From: Desulfofustis sp.
Lineage (GTDB): Bacteria > Desulfobacterota > Desulfobulbia > Desulfobulbales > Desulfocapsaceae
Length of the DNA: 7,116 bases
NCBI GenBank assembly: GCA_029287755.1
Contig: JARFQM010000014.1
Span: 1-7,116 of the forward strand
Direction of reading: 5' to 3'
Below the pieces are notes generated by a model. The model had not been told where the DNA came from, did no database searches, and saw nothing but the letters and a program-made list of their open reading frames with translations. Shown here one piece after another: positions 5,992-7,116 of this stretch (position 1 is its first letter; each line of letters starts with the position of its first letter). The position numbers and the translations under genes were made by a program.

Positions 5992-7116
5992 TCATGAAGA
6001 CGGTTTTATGTTTTGATTGAGACTAAACATATTTTGGGGATCGTATTTGTCTTTCAACCGAACCAGTCGATCCCAAGTTGACTGGGTATAGGCGTCCTTT
6101 ACCCGCTCTTCGCCTTCGTCACTGATAAAGTTCACATACACCCCTTGGGAGAAAGGTTCCGTGGCTTGATGAAACTCCCGCGCCCAAGCGAGACATTTTT
6201 CATCATCGTTCTGATCCCTCCAGCGGGTGTGTATGTTCAACACAAAAGGTGTGAAGCGGTGGGCGAAAGCGGTCGCATCTTCCGCCACTCGACTTGGAGC
6301 CCCTTCCATATGAGGAATAAAAATCTCGCATTCATCTGAAGGAAGCGTCTGTGCAAAAGATAGCAGCTGGTCGACACATTCCGTGGAAAGATCCTTCAAA
6401 TGATGGGACTTCCAGTAGTTTCGCGCACCGTGCTCGGCGAATCCATCAAACAATGTCTGCCAGCCAACCCATGGATTCATGCCAACATGCTCACCGTGGG
6501 AGGGCGTATGGTCTCGTATCGGTTCGATAAGTTTTTCCCCTTCAGATTGATCTCCGAGCCAGGCAAAGGGGATCAAGATCGCCAGTTGACCATGAACTTC
6601 TTTTGGTAGGAAAGGTAACGGCGGAGCTTTTCTTACCACCAGCCACACCGTCATTTCGTCAGGTAGAGTCTGTACATAGGCTTGATGGAACGATATATAG
6701 TCATGAGCATTTTCATAGGCTTTGACGATTACTCCAGAAAACACTTCAGTGCCTATTTCTGCACATTTAAATTCTAAGGAAGTAACCACACCAAAATTGC
6801 CTCCACCTCCTCTGATGCCCCAGAATAGATCTTCATTCTCGTCCTGGCTCACATGCAGCAGTGTGCCGTCGGCGGTCACAACATCAGCTGAAATCAAGTT
6901 ATCCACAGACAGGCCATGCGATCTGCTAAGCCAACCAAACCCGCCACCTAGGGACAGACCACCAACACCTGTGTGAGACACTACACCTGCTGAGACAGCT
7001 AGGCCGTGGAGCTGTGTTTCGCTGTCGACATCACCTAATAGCGCTCCCCCATCCACCCTGGCTGTTTTCTTTCTTGGATCGACATTGACTCTGCGCATCA
7101 ATGACAAATCTATTAC
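5992..7116 (-). CDS. Berberine-bridge-type FAD-linked oxidoreductase (5' partial)
   Basis: The frame runs open to the window edge (VIDLSLMRRVNVDP at its visible start), so the true start is outside; 374 residues are visible and perhaps 80-90 are missing, including the FAD loop with the flavin-linking His. The family oxidises sugars, alkaloids and other secondary metabolites with covalently bound FAD. Visible elements, numbered from the first visible residue, are the second part of the FAD-binding PCMH domain (GVGGLSLGGGFGWLSR, 50-65; SVDNLISADVVTADG; FWGIRGGGGNFGVVTS) and the C-terminal BBE motif YDPQNMFSLNQNI (358-370). The residue aligning with the second flavin-linking Cys of bicovalent members is Val (VSHTGVGG), so attachment through His alone is expected. 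Stop is TGA 5994-5992. It is the first visible gene of the - strand set, 88 bp before the methyltransferase. Substrate unknown. Confidence 0.93.
   Translation of the reverse strand, partial: VIDLSLMRRVNVDPRKKTARVDGGALLGDVDSETQLHGLAVSAGVVSHTGVGGLSLGGGFGWLSRSHGLSVDNLISADVVTADGTLLHVSQDENEDLFWGIRGGGGNFGVVTSLEFKCAEIGTEVFSGVIVKAYENAHDYISFHQAYVQTLPDEMTVWLVVRKAPPLPFLPKEVHGQLAILIPFAWLGDQSEGEKLIEPIRDHTPSHGEHVGMNPWVGWQTLFDGFAEHGARNYWKSHHLKDLSTECVDQLLSFAQTLPSDECEIFIPHMEGAPSRVAEDATAFAHRFTPFVLNIHTRWRDQNDDEKCLAWAREFHQATEPFSQGVYVNFISDEGEERVKDAYTQSTWDRLVRLKDKYDPQNMFSLNQNIKPSS

Overview
The window looks like chromosomal DNA of a Gram-negative bacterium, most likely a pseudomonadotal (proteobacterial) lineage. 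It carries the C-terminal strand of an outer-membrane beta-barrel ending in Phe and two enzymes with lipoprotein signal peptides. Base composition is moderate and ribosome-binding sites are mostly weak. No tRNA, rRNA, CRISPR or insertion sequence is visible, and species cannot be assigned.

The left half (1-3963) is on the + strand. It holds the end of an outer-membrane barrel gene, a phospholipase D-superfamily lipoprotein, a patatin-like phospholipase lipoprotein 6 nt downstream, and an SGNH/GDSL-hydrolase-like gene that overlaps the patatin gene by 14 nt. The close packing suggests one transcript devoted to lipid or envelope modification. The SGNH gene is split by a -1-type frameshift near 3480 and has Cys in place of the usual nucleophilic Ser. 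A 12-bp GC-rich hairpin with a T-rich flank lies inside the signal-peptide codons of the phospholipase D gene, where it could end or attenuate transcription from the barrel gene.

The right half (4086-7116) is on the - strand and converges on the first group. In transcription order it holds a berberine-bridge-type FAD oxidoreductase (its N-terminus lies beyond the window edge), an ArsM-like SAM-dependent methyltransferase, and a ten-helix EamA/DMT transporter. The three look like a small-molecule oxidation, methylation and export set; the substrate is unknown.

The most striking observation is in the methyltransferase. Its reading frame is interrupted by one in-frame TGA at 5270-5268, exactly where arsenite-methyltransferase relatives carry a conserved Cys (the A/TGC-[IV]AGA segment). 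Reading continues in the same frame for 54 codons of family-like C-terminus to TAG at 5105-5103. Sixteen nucleotides after the TGA begins the 5-nt apical loop UGGAA of a perfect 7-bp stem, which matches the expected geometry of a bacterial SECIS element. The best reading is a 266-residue selenoprotein with Sec at position 212, which simple ORF calling would truncate. A plain nonsense mutation or sequencing error is the main alternative, and the frameshift in the SGNH gene keeps that alternative open.
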